From contig NZ_PNCO02000001.1 in NCBI RefSeq assembly GCF_005886105.2, positions 3,296,001-3,360,000 on the forward strand: a stretch of DNA of 64,000 nucleotides. Direction: 5' to 3'. Every line of letters starts with the position of its first letter. The stretch's first letter is position 1. The DNA is from Pseudoalteromonas galatheae (lineage in GTDB: Bacteria; Pseudomonadota; Gammaproteobacteria; Enterobacterales; Alteromonadaceae). The translations under genes and the position numbers were made by a program. Below, piece after piece: positions 20,284 to 30,606 of the stretch. The notes beneath the pieces were generated by a model. It did not search any database, was not told the origin of the DNA, and worked only from the letters and a program-made list of their open reading frames with translations.

Positions 20284-20553
20284 ATGTTAGAAGATACGTT
20301 TTTAATCCAGAACAAGCTAGGTCTGCATGCCCGAGCTGCGACGGTTCTTGCTCAATTAGCTACCCAATTTGATGCCGAAGTGACCTTATATCAAGGAGAC
20401 AAAAGCGCAGCTGCTGATAGCGTTCTAGCACTGCTGTTACTTGAAAGTAGCCAAGGCAAAGAGGTACGAGTTGTCTGCGAAGGCCCTGATGCTCAATATG
20501 CATTAGATGCCATTGGTGGACTGATAGAAAATAAGTTTAATGAATCCGAATAA
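20284..20553 (+). CDS. ptsO: nitrogen-PTS HPr-like protein NPr
   Basis: Phosphocarrier between PtsP and PtsN. The 89-residue HPr fold has the active-site H15 in KLGLHARAA; the Ser-46 region of Gram-positive HPr is AADSVLALLLL, with no HPrK context. Starts immediately after the rapZ stop and ends the operon that began at yrbG. No hairpin terminator was recognised in the following bases. Confidence 0.95.
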   Translation: MLEDTFLIQNKLGLHARAATVLAQLATQFDAEVTLYQGDKSAAADSVLALLLLESSQGKEVRVVCEGPDAQYALDAIGGLIENKFNESE

Positions 20554-20903
20554 CCGCCGGTAAAACAATAAGGCCTGATTCATTTACTCCCTGCTAATCT
20601 CCCCCTCCTCCGTAACCAAAGTGGTCTAATAAGTCTCTCATAATTAAGCGTAAACCTTGGTAGTTCCCAGTAAACTGAGTTACACTGTAATACCAATTTA
20701 GGTTTCTTTCGTGCGGTAAAGTTAGTTACCGAGGTAAACTTAAATTATCGTTGCGTACACCTTTAAGGTGTATTAACGATAACAACCCACCAGCAGAAAC
20801 AACACGAATAGCATTCAAATTAAGAAATTGATTTCTGCAATAAAGTATACGAATAGGGTTAACTTAATCACGATAGTCACCACTATTATCAAAAAGGATG
20901 CCT
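20554..20903. other. ptsO-mgtE intergenic region
   Basis: About 350 bases without a gene. Its first half is featureless apart from a small palindrome (CAGTAAACTG, 20668-20677). Its middle holds nested inverted repeats listed separately. The mgtE promoter should lie here. Confidence 0.6.
20711..20782 (+). promoter_or_regulatory. structured leader candidate before mgtE
   Basis: Two elements lie in tandem. First, GGTAA (20715-20719) can pair with TTACC (20726-20730), and the latter can alternatively pair with the next GGTAAACT (20733-20740). Second, a long hairpin: TTATCGTT (20745-20752) with AACGATAA (20775-20782), and inside it TACACCTT / AAGGTGTA around one T (20756-20772). It ends about 120 bases before the mgtE start. 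It may be a cis-regulatory RNA or a protein operator; it does not match any riboswitch I can recall. Confidence 0.45.
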
Positions 20904-22262
20904 ATGCCTGAAGTATTTGAACAAGACTACACACTGGAACAACTCCAAAAGGTAACCAAAGCCTTAAACAGTGGTCAGTTTGTTCAAGTTAGGCGCATGC
21001 TCGCAGAGACGGCACCTTGTGATACAGCACTACTGTTAGAGTCATCTCCGCATAAAGTTCGTTCTATGTTATGGCAGCTCGTCGACCCAGATATCCAAGG
21101 GGATGTCTTGGAGGAACTGTCAGAGGACGTAAGACTTGGGATCATCGCCCAAATGGAGCCGGAACTAATTGCTGCCGCTACAGAAGACATGGACGACGAT
21201 GATCTTGGTGATGTCCTAAGGAGCCTGCCTGATACCGTCTACCAAGATGTTATCGGCGCGATGGATAGCCAAGACAGAGAACGTGCGACACAAGCATTGT
21301 CCTACAAGGAACACTCGGCAGGTGCCCTGATGAGCACCGACACGGTCACCATTCGCCCCGATGTTACCTTAGAAGTTGTATTTAGATATCTACGTCTTAA
21401 AGGTGAGTTGCCAAATGGTACAGATGAGTTATATGTAGTTGATAAAGACAACTGCTTTTTAGGCACCTTATCAGTCAATACTTTATTAACTAAATCTCCT
21501 GACAGTATGGTTCGAGACTGGATGGATGAAGATAAAGAAACGATCCCTATCTCTATGGACGAATCTGAAGTGGCGCAGCTTTTTGAGCGCCACAACTGGA
21601 TCTCTGCTCCTGTCGTTGACGATAACGCTCATTTGCTTGGTCGTGTCACCATTGATGACGTTGTTGACGTTATCCGTGAAGATGCCGAGCACAGCTTATT
21701 AAGTATGGCAGGTCTTGAAGATGAAGAAGATACTTTTGCGCCAGTTCTAAAAAGTAGCCAGCGCCGCTCTATTTGGCTTGGGATTAACCTGCTAACCGCC
21801 TTGATGGCTGCGTTTGTTGCGAGCTTCTTCGAAGGTACTCTGGATATTTTACCTATTCTCGCAGTGTTAAATGGCATAGTGCCAAGTATGGGTGGCGTTG
21901 CCGGTAGCCAAACACTAACTCTAGTTATTCGTGGTATTGCCCTTGGTCATATTAACCAAACTAACCAAAAGTTTTTAATGGGTAAAGAGCTGGCGATCGG
22001 TGCACTAAACGGTGTGCTTTGGTCTGTATTGATCGCTGGGGTTATTGCTATATGGCAATGGGATTTTACACTCGGTGCCGTTATTGCCTTTGCGATGTTT
22101 ATGAACTTAGTCGCAGCTGGTATCGCGGGTGCCAGTATTCCTATTATGCTAAAGAAAATGAATATCGACCCAGCACTAGCTGGCAGTGTAGTGCTAACAA
22201 CCGTTACCGATATCGTCGGGATCTTCGCATTCCTTGGCACAGCGACTTGGTTATTAGTGTAA
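20904..22262 (+). CDS. mgtE: magnesium transporter MgtE
   Basis: Mg2+-gated Mg2+ channel of the inner membrane. The 452 residues comprise the acidic MgtE N-domain (to about 130), a CBS pair (about 135-255, including ALMSTDTVTI and APVVDDN-LLGR-TIDDV) and five C-terminal membrane helices with the pore-associated P-MGG-AGSQT motif. I start at the second ATG (20904) because the AAGGA site is seven bases upstream of it and abuts the first ATG (20898). Monocistronic, with its own leader region. Confidence 0.95.
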   Translation: MPEVFEQDYTLEQLQKVTKALNSGQFVQVRRMLAETAPCDTALLLESSPHKVRSMLWQLVDPDIQGDVLEELSEDVRLGIIAQMEPELIAAATEDMDDDDLGDVLRSLPDTVYQDVIGAMDSQDRERATQALSYKEHSAGALMSTDTVTIRPDVTLEVVFRYLRLKGELPNGTDELYVVDKDNCFLGTLSVNTLLTKSPDSMVRDWMDEDKETIPISMDESEVAQLFERHNWISAPVVDDNAHLLGRVTIDDVVDVIREDAEHSLLSMAGLEDEEDTFAPVLKSSQRRSIWLGINLLTALMAAFVASFFEGTLDILPILAVLNGIVPSMGGVAGSQTLTLVIRGIALGHINQTNQKFLMGKELAIGALNGVLWSVLIAGVIAIWQWDFTLGAVIAFAMFMNLVAAGIAGASIPIMLKKMNIDPALAGSVVLTTVTDIVGIFAFLGTATWLLV

Positions 22263-22279
22263 CAGTGTCGAAATGGCGG

Positions 22280-22305
22280 GAAATGCTGGTCAAAGCCAGC
22301 ATTTC
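22280..22305. terminator. bidirectional terminator mgtE / pmbA
   Basis: Perfect 10-bp stem GAAATGCTGG / CCAGCATTTC with a 6-base loop lies between the convergent mgtE and pmbA stops. T-rich flanks are short on both sides, so efficiency is uncertain. Confidence 0.7.
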
Positions 22306-22323
22306 TTGAGCTGAGGAAGAGAG

Positions 22324-23673
22324 TTATTCGCCCGCTATTTGCATATTATTGAGTAGTATAGAGCCGGTTTGTACTGCGCCTCGACACTCAATATCACCGC
22401 CAACGCCTTCAATCCCCATAAACATATCTTTTAAATTGCCAGCAATCGTAATTTCACTCACAGGATATTGCAGCTCACCATTCTCGACCCAAAAACCAGC
22501 AGCACCTCTTGAGTAATCACCGGTTACTGTATTAACACCTTGCCCCATTAGTTCAGTGACTAACAAACCAGTACCCATCGACGCAAGTAGACTGGTTAAA
22601 TCACCGTGTGTTGGTTTTACTAACCAGTTATGGATCCCACCCGCGTGACCTGTCGATTGCATATTCATTCTACGTGCAGCATAGCTTGCCAATAGGTAAG
22701 TATTCAGTACGCCATCTGTGATAATTTCACGGTCGATGGTTTTTACACCTTCACTATCGAAAGGACTAGAAGCAAGCCCTCTTAGTAGATGTGGCTTCTC
22801 TTCAATGTTTACGCAGCGATTAAAAATTTGTGTGTCTAAAGAGTCTAACAAGAAGCTAGACTTACGATATAGCGCGCCGCCACCAATACCTGACACTAAG
22901 TGCCCAAATAAGCTGTTCGCGATATCCGCTCGAAAAATAACAGGCACTTTACGCGTTGATACCTTACGACTACCTAATTTGGCCAGCGTAGACTGCGCGG
23001 CTTCCAAACCAACTTCTTCAGGAGATTTTAGATCCGTGTGCACGCGGGACAACGAATAGGCAGAGTCCCGTTGCATTTGCTCACCTTCTTTACCAATCAC
23101 CATAGTACTCAAGCTGTGCCTGGTACGTGGAAACCCTGCAATTAAGCCATGGCTATTGCCGTATACACGGATCCCTTGATGGCTCGATAAGCTCGCGCCA
23201 TCAGAATTCACAATTCGAGGATCGAATTCTAACGCGGCTTTTTCAGCAGCAACACATTGCTCAATGGCTTCATCGGGAGAAACTTGCCAAGGGTGAAAAA
23301 GATCTAAATCTGTTGGTGACATCTCTAGCAAGGCTTTATCAGCCACACCATTACAGGGGTCATCCGAGGTAAACCGAGCAATATCTACAGCCTTTTCAAC
23401 CACTGAGCGTAAGGCGTCAGGACTCAGATCTGCGGTTGATGCTGAGCCTTTATGATTACCCACATACACGCTGATACCAAGACCTCCATCTTGATTAAAC
23501 TCAATGGTTTCAACCTCTCCCATTCGTGTACTTACAGACAGACCTGAGGTGCTAGACATCGCCGCTTCTGCCGAGGTTGCACCTAGTTTTTTAGCATGCG
23601 CTAACACATCGGCAACTGCATTTTTCACATCATCAATTTGATTATATATAGGGTGTTGTTGAGGTTGAGTCAT
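22324..23673 (-). CDS. pmbA: metalloprotease subunit TldE/PmbA
   Basis: Partner of TldD in the heterodimeric TldD/E peptidase (microcin B17 maturation and CcdA degradation in E. coli). The 449 residues have the PmbA/TldD N-domain with a V-E-F--DGGLGI-VYVG block and the C-domain [30 protein letters not shown]. As expected for the TldE subunit it lacks HExxxH. Divergent from darP over about 135 bases, the same pairing as pmbA/yjgA in E. coli; tldD follows separately. Confidence 0.95.
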   Translation of the reverse strand: [449 protein letters not shown]

Positions 23674-23809
23674 AGATACCTTATCCGCTCGCTCGTCTAA
23701 CTAAAACATATTAGTTAATATGCTATCACAGCTACTAACTATTGTAGTGATCAATTGTGGTATACTCTAATGTTAGAGACCTTAATATTTACTAGTATAG
23801 ACAAGACCA

Positions 23810-24328
23810 ATGGCTAAACACGAGCAAACGACCGAAGAAGAGATTATTTACGTTTCAAAAAGCGAGCTTAAGCGCGAGGCGCTAGAGTTGCACGAACTAG
23901 GCTGCGAAATTGCAGGGCTTGCCAAGAAGCAGCGTGAGAAGTTACCTCTAACGGACGAGCTTAAAGAGGCCATGACTGTTGCGGATAGGATCCGTGCTAA
24001 AACAGATGCTTACCGTCGTCATATGAACTACATTGCCAAGACATTACGTAGTACTCCAAATGTCGAAGAGATCCAGGCTGCGATGGATTTGATGCTAAAT
24101 AAGAACAATAAAGCAGACGTGTTGCTGAACAAGATTGAGCTTATTCGCGATGAAGTGATTGCCAAAGGAGATAGCAAGATTAATGAGCTATTGAATAAGT
24201 ATCCTGAACTTGAGCGTCAAAAAATGCGCCAGATGGCGCGCCAAGCAAGTAAAGAAGTAAAAGCTGAGAAGCCAGGCAAAGCCTACAAAGAGCTGTTTCA
24301 GTATTTAAAAGAAGCAATTATGCCGTAA
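23810..24328 (+). CDS. darP: ribosome biogenesis factor DarP (YjgA, UPF0307)
   Basis: Promotes maturation of the peptidyl transferase centre of the 50S subunit in E. coli. The 172 residues are mostly helical and charged: E-I-YVSKSE-KREA--L-ELG, L--AI-ADRI-KTDAYRRH-NYI-K-LR, and a C-terminal R-MARQA-KE stretch. No strong ribosome site precedes the ATG. Lies between pmbA and tldD, convergent with tldD. Confidence 0.92.
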   Translation: MAKHEQTTEEEIIYVSKSELKREALELHELGCEIAGLAKKQREKLPLTDELKEAMTVADRIRAKTDAYRRHMNYIAKTLRSTPNVEEIQAAMDLMLNKNNKADVLLNKIELIRDEVIAKGDSKINELLNKYPELERQKMRQMARQASKEVKAEKPGKAYKELFQYLKEAIMP

Positions 24329-24356
24329 CGCAGTGTTGTGGCTCTGATACAACATA

Positions 24357-24378
24357 AAAAGGCGCTGCTGCGCCTTTT
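24357..24378. terminator. bidirectional terminator darP / tldD
   Basis: AAAAGGCGC-TGCT-GCGCCTTTT: a GC-rich 9-bp stem with a tetraloop, an A run on the left and T run on the right. It lies between the convergent darP and tldD stops and can act in either direction. Confidence 0.88.
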
Positions 24379-24419
24379 GCTTATTACTTTTTGCTTATCA
24401 ATAGTTTGCGTAGGTAGTA

Positions 24420-25859
24420 TTACGCTGTACCACCGACAGTAATTTCATCAATCTTCAAACTCGGTTGGCCTACTCCCACAGGGACGCTTTGACCATCTTT
24501 ACCACATACCCCAACGCCTCTATCAAGCGCAAGGTCATTGCCTACCATCGAGACCTTTTTCATCACCTCAGGGCCATTGCCAATAAGCGTTGCGCCTTTA
24601 ATGGGTTGGGTTATCTTACCATTCTCAATTAAGTAGGCTTCAGACGCTGAGAATACAAATTTGCCGGAGGTGATATCCACTTGACCACCGCCAAAGTTAC
24701 TAGCAAAAATACCTTTATCTACGCTACGAATGATCTCTTCTTGACTGTGCTCACCCGCAAGCATGTAGGTATTTGTCATTCTTGGCATCGGTAAATGGGC
24801 ATAAGACTCACGACGCGCATTACCTGTAGGCGCCACGCCCATTAAGCTCGCGTTTTGCTTGTCTTGCATATAGCCTTTCAAAATACCATTTTCAATCAGT
24901 ACGTTGTATGCCGCAGGCGTACCTTCATCGTCCACATTCAAAGAGCCGCGACGGTCGGCTATCGTGCCATCATCCACCACAGTACAAAGACTCGAAGCGA
25001 CTTGTTCACCTATTTTACCACTGAATGCAGAAGCACCTTTACGGTTAAAATCACCTTCTAGGCCATGCCCAACAGCTTCGTGTAACAACACCCCCGGCCA
25101 ACCAGAACCCAGTACCACAGGCATCGCACCTGCTGGAGCATCTATGGCCTCAAGATTCACGCGTGCTTGGCGCACAGCTTCTTTGGCAAACTGCACCCAT
25201 CTCGGTGCACCGTCTACTAACTCTTTAAAGTAACCATAGTCTAAACGCGCACCACCACCGGCACTGCCACGCTCTCTGCGACCATTTTTCTCAAGGAGTA
25301 CCGAGCAATTTAAGCGTATTAGCGGGCGAATGTCGGTTGCAAATGTGCCGTCGCTTGCGGCAATTAACACTTCTTCATATACCGCCGACAGCGAACTGAC
25401 CACTTGCTGCGCCTCAGGCGCTAAATCGCGAATGCATTGTTCAATCTCTCTTAGTAAAGCCACTTTATCCGCATCACTCATACTGGTAATTGGCTGTGCT
25501 GGTTGAAACTGAATGGGAGCTTTTACATCGCTAAATACCTGGACTTTACTGCTTTCGCCAGCTTGCGCAATGCTACGTGCAGCTTCTGCAGCTTTGGTTA
25601 ACGCTTCAATATTGATGGCATCAGAATAACTAAAGCCAGTCTTCTCGCCACTCACGGCACGCACACCAACACCACGTTCGATGTTGTAGCTGCCGTCTTT
25701 GACTATGCCGTCCTCCAGCACCCAAGTTTCGTGGTAGCTTGATTGAAAGTACAGATCGGCATAATTTACTTTGTGCTGATGAATATACTCGAGAGTTTGT
25801 GATAATTGCTCACGTGTCAGCTGGCTATTGGTCAGTAAATTCTGCTCTACATTACTCAT
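24420..25859 (-). CDS. tldD: metalloprotease catalytic subunit TldD
   Basis: Catalytic half of the TldD/E protease. The 479 residues carry the zinc motif HEAVGH (260-265, [14 protein letters not shown]) and the C-terminal [34 protein letters not shown] segment with metal and substrate residues. Its ATG overlaps the end of the upstream nitrilase gene by four bases. In E. coli tldD directly follows yhdP; here the amidase gene lies between them. Confidence 0.97.
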   Translation of the reverse strand: MSNVEQNLLTNSQLTREQLSQTLEYIHQHKVNYADLYFQSSYHETWVLEDGIVKDGSYNIERGVGVRAVSGEKTGFSYSDAINIEALTKAAEAARSIAQAGESSKVQVFSDVKAPIQFQPAQPITSMSDADKVALLREIEQCIRDLAPEAQQVVSSLSAVYEEVLIAASDGTFATDIRPLIRLNCSVLLEKNGRRERGSAGGGARLDYGYFKELVDGAPRWVQFAKEAVRQARVNLEAIDAPAGAMPVVLGSGWPGVLLHEAVGHGLEGDFNRKGASAFSGKIGEQVASSLCTVVDDGTIADRRGSLNVDDEGTPAAYNVLIENGILKGYMQDKQNASLMGVAPTGNARRESYAHLPMPRMTNTYMLAGEHSQEEIIRSVDKGIFASNFGGGQVDITSGKFVFSASEAYLIENGKITQPIKGATLIGNGPEVMKKVSMVGNDLALDRGVGVCGKDGQSVPVGVGQPSLKIDEITVGGTA

Positions 25860-26671
25860 AAAAACTCACTTTTAAATCGGTTATGATCCGCAACCGGCAT
25901 TTTTTGCCGGATCGAATCAAGAAACGCGCTATCTAGCTGCTGTGAAATGGGTTCTAAACTCGCACCAGAGTCAATTAAGACTTCACCCCAAGGCGATACA
26001 ATTAAACTGTGTCCGTAGGTTTCTCGGCCATTTTCATGACAACCTACTTGCGCGGCTGCAACTACATAGCATTGGTTTTCTATCGCCCTTGCCTGTAATA
26101 ATGGCTGCCAGTGTGCCTTGCCCGTTGCACAGGTAAAAGCACTCGGGACTAAAAATAGCTCAGCTCCCTTCGCTCTCATCATTTGGAACAAACCAGGAAA
26201 GCGCAGATCATAACACACGCTTAATCCAATTCTGCCGAATGGACTATCCACTACCACGACATCCTGTCCTGACTCTGTTCGCTCAGACTCTCGATATTGT
26301 TTAGTTTTGTCACTCACATCGGCGTCAAACAGATGGATCTTATTATAGCGTGCTACGATTTCGCCACTCGCATTAAATAAGTAACTCGCAGCCAGATATT
26401 TATCGTTCTGACTTGGTATCGCGATGGTACCTGCCGCCAACCAAATGTTATGTTGTTGACACAGCGCTGAGAGTTCTTGGAGCAGTGCTTCATTATGCTG
26501 CGCGTATTCCCAAGTCTGTTGCGCATTGTCGCAAAATGCCAGCCAAGTTTCAGGTAAGCAGACTAAGGTTGGTTCTTCAACCACTAACTTAGCCAGCTGG
26601 CTTTTAAGGTAATCTATATTTGTTTGGGGTGCTTTAGCCGAGCACATTGGCAACGCAATCACTTTAGCCAT
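25856..26671 (-). CDS. carbon-nitrogen hydrolase (nitrilase family, NIT1-like)
   Basis: Nitrilase-superfamily amidase; close relatives hydrolyse deaminated glutathione or omega-amides, but the substrate cannot be read from sequence. The catalytic triad is E41 (CLPETW), K111 (YNKIHLFD) and C153 ([11 protein letters not shown]). I start at the ATG at 26671 (271 residues), which has a strong AAGGAAAG site and overlaps the yhdP stop by eight bases. A frame open for 19 more codons upstream lies inside yhdP. Coupled to yhdP and tldD in one operon. Confidence 0.9.
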   Translation of the reverse strand: MAKVIALPMCSAKAPQTNIDYLKSQLAKLVVEEPTLVCLPETWLAFCDNAQQTWEYAQHNEALLQELSALCQQHNIWLAAGTIAIPSQNDKYLAASYLFNASGEIVARYNKIHLFDADVSDKTKQYRESERTESGQDVVVVDSPFGRIGLSVCYDLRFPGLFQMMRAKGAELFLVPSAFTCATGKAHWQPLLQARAIENQCYVVAAAQVGCHENGRETYGHSLIVSPWGEVLIDSGASLEPISQQLDSAFLDSIRQKMPVADHNRFKSEFL

Positions 26672-29600
26672 TACCACTTTCCTTATTTTGCGACACAAGA
26701 GGTTGCTCACTTTGCTTAAGTGTAGCACTTGGTTGTGATTCTGAGCTCAATGCAGGTGCTTCTTTACTGGTATTCTCATCAGCTCCATCTGGCATAGCCC
26801 CGTCACTAGGAGGCACAACCGGTTTAGGTAACTCAATTTCTTTACTCTTACGATCAACCTCGGTAACCACTGGCTCTTGCATCGTTCCGGTGATTTTAAA
26901 ATTAATCTCAGAGATCACTCGCGCGGAGTGGATAACCTTATCTAATGCCAGCGCAGCTAACCCCGTCACAGGGTTCACCGCCCATGCCATAATCACAGGT
27001 AAACTCGAAGTGACTTGTGGTGCGACGGCTAAATCGTAATTAATTTCATGAGTATTGAGGTCAGCATAGCCACGTATCGTTAAATCAGCTGGCACACCAT
27101 CAAGCTTTGAGTCTTCCGTGATCGCAATACCATTCGTTAGTTTTACCGATCCACTCATACTGTTATAGAAAAAGCCTTTAGAAAACACATCTCTAAAGTC
27201 CAAACGCAACTTTCTGATCAAAGAGTCCAAACTCAGTAGCGAAAAGACGCGTGCCCCTTTATCACTTATTTCCGCCAAATGACCTTCACCTAAGCGCCAA
27301 GTCAACTCACCTCCCAGGCTAGGTAAATCCATTTCGTATGGCGCACCTTGCCAATTGAGGGCAAAATCTATGTTGGCGCGGGAGTCTTTGATAGTCGAAG
27401 TAATATCAAACTCATCCGTTAGTTCACCAAAATCATCGCTGTTTAACGCACCACTTAGCGTCGTTTTACCTTGTTCAAAGCGGCCACTGGCATTGAATTT
27501 ATGATCTTTTTTGTCAATCACTAACTCTGAGATATTGAGTCTATTACCATCTCCAAACAACGACATATTAACCTGATCTAACTGATATTCACCGACTTTA
27601 CAGTCACTGCATACAAATTCGGTTGCAGGTAAGCTCAACAACCAATCTAAAGAATGAATGTCTCTTTCCAGCGTATCTTGTGCTTGCGGCTCTGCCTTAG
27701 GTAAATTTAGACGTAAATAATCACTGTTAATGTGAATAGGCCGACTTGAGTTTGACGCTGGAATAGCCACTTGTGAGCGCATTTCTTTACTATTGATTTT
27801 AAGCTGCATCGCGCCGTCAATCGCAGCCATAGTAAAGTCAACATCATGGAAAGGGATCTCTGAGAATGTTACTTTTGAGAAAGCGCCATTTACCTGGTTC
27901 AGTGCTGGTAAAAATGCAGTTTCGGAGCCTGAACTTGGCGCTTTGATAATACGGTTGATCAGTGGTAACCAAGGCAGCAGCTCGACTTCTTGCTGTTTGA
28001 TTGTGATATCAAAACCGGATGCATTTAAGCCTTCATCTTTACTGCCAATTATCAGGTGTGCATTACGCATCGCACCGGATCCATTTTCAATGATGCCATT
28101 AAAATACAATTGATTATCTAGGCTAGCCGTAACAAGATTCGAAATATCATCCCCTAATACTGTGCCGCTTAGTAGCTTAGCTTGATCAGCAGGTTTAGCG
28201 AATTGATCGGGTAAATGACTTGTCATGCCCCGTAAATCACTCGCAAATTTGGCCTTATAGTTAAACCCAGTTTCGGCAAAATTAAGGATAAGCTCAGTGC
28301 TCAGCACGCTATTGCCTTCTAAGTAGCCGTCAATAATTCCATTTGCGTGCGGTTGCAATTGCTCTATCCCTGCTTCAAGGCTGACCTTGGTCGTGACTTG
28401 ATAACTTTGCTTATCTCCGCTTCCCGATAAGTCCAACGACAAAGGCATGTCCAACCACTTAGCAGACAAATTATTCACTTTGATAGTGTCATCATCGAAG
28501 CTAACCACACCTTTCACTTGCTGTAATTGCATCCCAGGCTTTGCCAAGAAAACAGGATTGTTGTCTAGGTAGATGTCACCTTTAGCATGTACGGCTCCTG
28601 AGTCTAGGTCGACGGCCAATTGCACATCCCCTTTTGCATCACCTTTACCTTGAACAATATCTAATATATTCGCGAGCGGATCTGCGAGCGGTGTTGCCGC
28701 AAAGAAAGGCTGTAACGTGCTCGCTTCAGTGGTGTGATTAATATCAACAGTCAGCACATCAGCGTGATTTAAATCCGCAATACTCACAATGACACCCTCA
28801 TCAATACTTTGATTAACAAGTTCACCACGGTGTGCGTAAATATCCATTCTTTCATTTTCAAAGTGTAGTGTGACATCACCTGAAGTAACGCTAGGCCAAT
28901 CTGGTGCAAAACCAAAAGTAACCTCATTCAAACGTGATTTAACTTCAAACTGACCTTGCTTATCGGCGAAAGGAAATTGTGAAAGCGGCCCACTCAGTAA
29001 GACCTGTGTCTGTAAGTGCTGTCCACCTTGGATCCCTGCTTCTAAATAATCGACTAAGCTTTTACGCATAATACTGACAGGAAAGTACTGTGAGGCGATT
29101 TCTCCACGCCCACCGAGTAGCTCCGCATATAAATCAAGCCAAGGGTCATCAGATAACTGCAAGGAAAACTCTGTGGCTAACGCTACATCTTGATTGCTAA
29201 GCCAAAAGTTGGGACTAGAAACTTGCCAGCCTTGTGCTTGTTGATTGCGAATATAGACATCGCCACTGAGCTGCTGGAGCTTAATATTATCTTTGAAGGT
29301 CTCTTTTGATAGCAGTTCAGTTTGTTCAGCACTTAAATTGAGCCTAACTTGCTCATCAGTCGCATTCACCTCTAACCTGGTACCATAAATTCCTGGGATC
29401 CCTCGAAATGGCTCAAAAGCAATCTCTTCAATGACTCCCCATGCGGCAAAAGCATTATCAGTACCTAGGCTGAATCTTGCTGCGCTCAATTGACCATTGG
29501 GATTTATACCATACAACAAATCTCGCCCAGGGAATTTAGCAAGTTGTGCTAACTCAGCTAAAAAGTTGGCGTTAATATCCTTTAGCCAAAAGGTCTTGTT

Positions 29601-30593
29601 ATCTTTATACCATCTCGCTTCAAATAAAATAGGAGCAAGCGATGCTTGATCGCGACTAAACTGGATACCACTACTTTGCACCCACCATCCCTGCTGATCT
29701 GGCTTTAATAGAAATTGCGCATCGTCTAATGCTAACGTGCGCTGATTTTCATCTTCTTGCCAAGTCAAGGTGCTGGGTTTGATATCCACTGTGATATCTT
29801 GCAATGTGCCTTGCTCGAAACCCAACCATAGCTGAGCATTGATGTCAGCTTTAAGATCAGGGTGTGCTAAGGTGATAAGCTCTTCTAGCCAATCGACTGG
29901 ATTAACTTTATCCGCAGATACATAGATATTCCCCGCAAGTTCATGTAGCTTTCGCCCTGATAAAGAAAGACGAGCATTAAACTGACCTTGAGAGAACCCA
30001 GGTAATGCGATTTCTCCCACACCTTCATGTAATGCGCTAGAGTTTTGCCACACCAAGTCTTTTAGTAATAAACTGTGGGTTTTACCGCTGACAAAGGCGA
30101 TATTAAGACGACTATTTTGTACCGCAAAATGCCCAACATCACCTAGAAAAAGGCTTTCAATTAATGCTTGTTGCTCAAAAGCACCTTGGTCTTGAGCCGC
30201 ATTTAACTTGCTCAGATCTATATCGGCTTCAAACCCTTCCAGTACAAAATAGTTAGATGCGATCTGCATTTGTCGTACAGACTCAAATACATTGAGCTGC
30301 AAAGAGGTTTTGGCAATATTAATGGAGATTGGCGAGTCTTTATTATCTTTAAAAGAGAGCGACTCCAACACTAGGGCGGGCCCATTACCTTCCCAACTCG
30401 CACTGATCTGGCCAATACTAATATCAACATTCAGTTGCTTTTGGATCAGCGCTTCGATGTTACTTCTATAATCATTTGCATAGGGCAAGGCGTACTTTAG
30501 CGCAGACACCAGCACCGCGAGTGTCACTAAAGTGATCGCAAAGATTTGCCACGCTTTACGCAGGCAGAAAAAACAGACGGCCTTAGCCTGCAT
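26664..30593 (-). CDS. yhdP: AsmA-like lipid transport protein YhdP
   Basis: Very large envelope protein of the AsmA-like (TamB/YdbH/YhdP) group, thought to bridge the periplasm as a hydrophobic groove for phospholipids moving to the outer membrane. The 1309 residues have one N-terminal membrane helix (about 15-35), a long run of beta-strand-rich repeats, and a conserved C-terminal region (about 1090-1250, including G-L-WRLG-GHL-----GARVFSLLSLDSL-RKL-LDF-DVF). The last 60 residues are a proline/serine/glutamate tail. Slightly longer than E. coli YhdP. Follows rng by 13 bases. Confidence 0.92.
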   Translation of the reverse strand: MQAKAVCFFCLRKAWQIFAITLVTLAVLVSALKYALPYANDYRSNIEALIQKQLNVDISIGQISASWEGNGPALVLESLSFKDNKDSPISINIAKTSLQLNVFESVRQMQIASNYFVLEGFEADIDLSKLNAAQDQGAFEQQALIESLFLGDVGHFAVQNSRLNIAFVSGKTHSLLLKDLVWQNSSALHEGVGEIALPGFSQGQFNARLSLSGRKLHELAGNIYVSADKVNPVDWLEELITLAHPDLKADINAQLWLGFEQGTLQDITVDIKPSTLTWQEDENQRTLALDDAQFLLKPDQQGWWVQSSGIQFSRDQASLAPILFEARWYKDNKTFWLKDINANFLAELAQLAKFPGRDLLYGINPNGQLSAARFSLGTDNAFAAWGVIEEIAFEPFRGIPGIYGTRLEVNATDEQVRLNLSAEQTELLSKETFKDNIKLQQLSGDVYIRNQQAQGWQVSSPNFWLSNQDVALATEFSLQLSDDPWLDLYAELLGGRGEIASQYFPVSIMRKSLVDYLEAGIQGGQHLQTQVLLSGPLSQFPFADKQGQFEVKSRLNEVTFGFAPDWPSVTSGDVTLHFENERMDIYAHRGELVNQSIDEGVIVSIADLNHADVLTVDINHTTEASTLQPFFAATPLADPLANILDIVQGKGDAKGDVQLAVDLDSGAVHAKGDIYLDNNPVFLAKPGMQLQQVKGVVSFDDDTIKVNNLSAKWLDMPLSLDLSGSGDKQSYQVTTKVSLEAGIEQLQPHANGIIDGYLEGNSVLSTELILNFAETGFNYKAKFASDLRGMTSHLPDQFAKPADQAKLLSGTVLGDDISNLVTASLDNQLYFNGIIENGSGAMRNAHLIIGSKDEGLNASGFDITIKQQEVELLPWLPLINRIIKAPSSGSETAFLPALNQVNGAFSKVTFSEIPFHDVDFTMAAIDGAMQLKINSKEMRSQVAIPASNSSRPIHINSDYLRLNLPKAEPQAQDTLERDIHSLDWLLSLPATEFVCSDCKVGEYQLDQVNMSLFGDGNRLNISELVIDKKDHKFNASGRFEQGKTTLSGALNSDDFGELTDEFDITSTIKDSRANIDFALNWQGAPYEMDLPSLGGELTWRLGEGHLAEISDKGARVFSLLSLDSLIRKLRLDFRDVFSKGFFYNSMSGSVKLTNGIAITEDSKLDGVPADLTIRGYADLNTHEINYDLAVAPQVTSSLPVIMAWAVNPVTGLAALALDKVIHSARVISEINFKITGTMQEPVVTEVDRKSKEIELPKPVVPPSDGAMPDGADENTSKEAPALSSESQPSATLKQSEQPLVSQNKESGNG

Positions 30594-30606
30594 GTACCGC
30601 TACCCT

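Noticed and set aside
26672..26728. Upstream extension of the nitrilase-family gene by 19 codons
   Set aside because: The extension lies inside yhdP and lacks a ribosome site, whereas the ATG at 26671 has a strong AAGGAAAG site and a family-like N-terminus.
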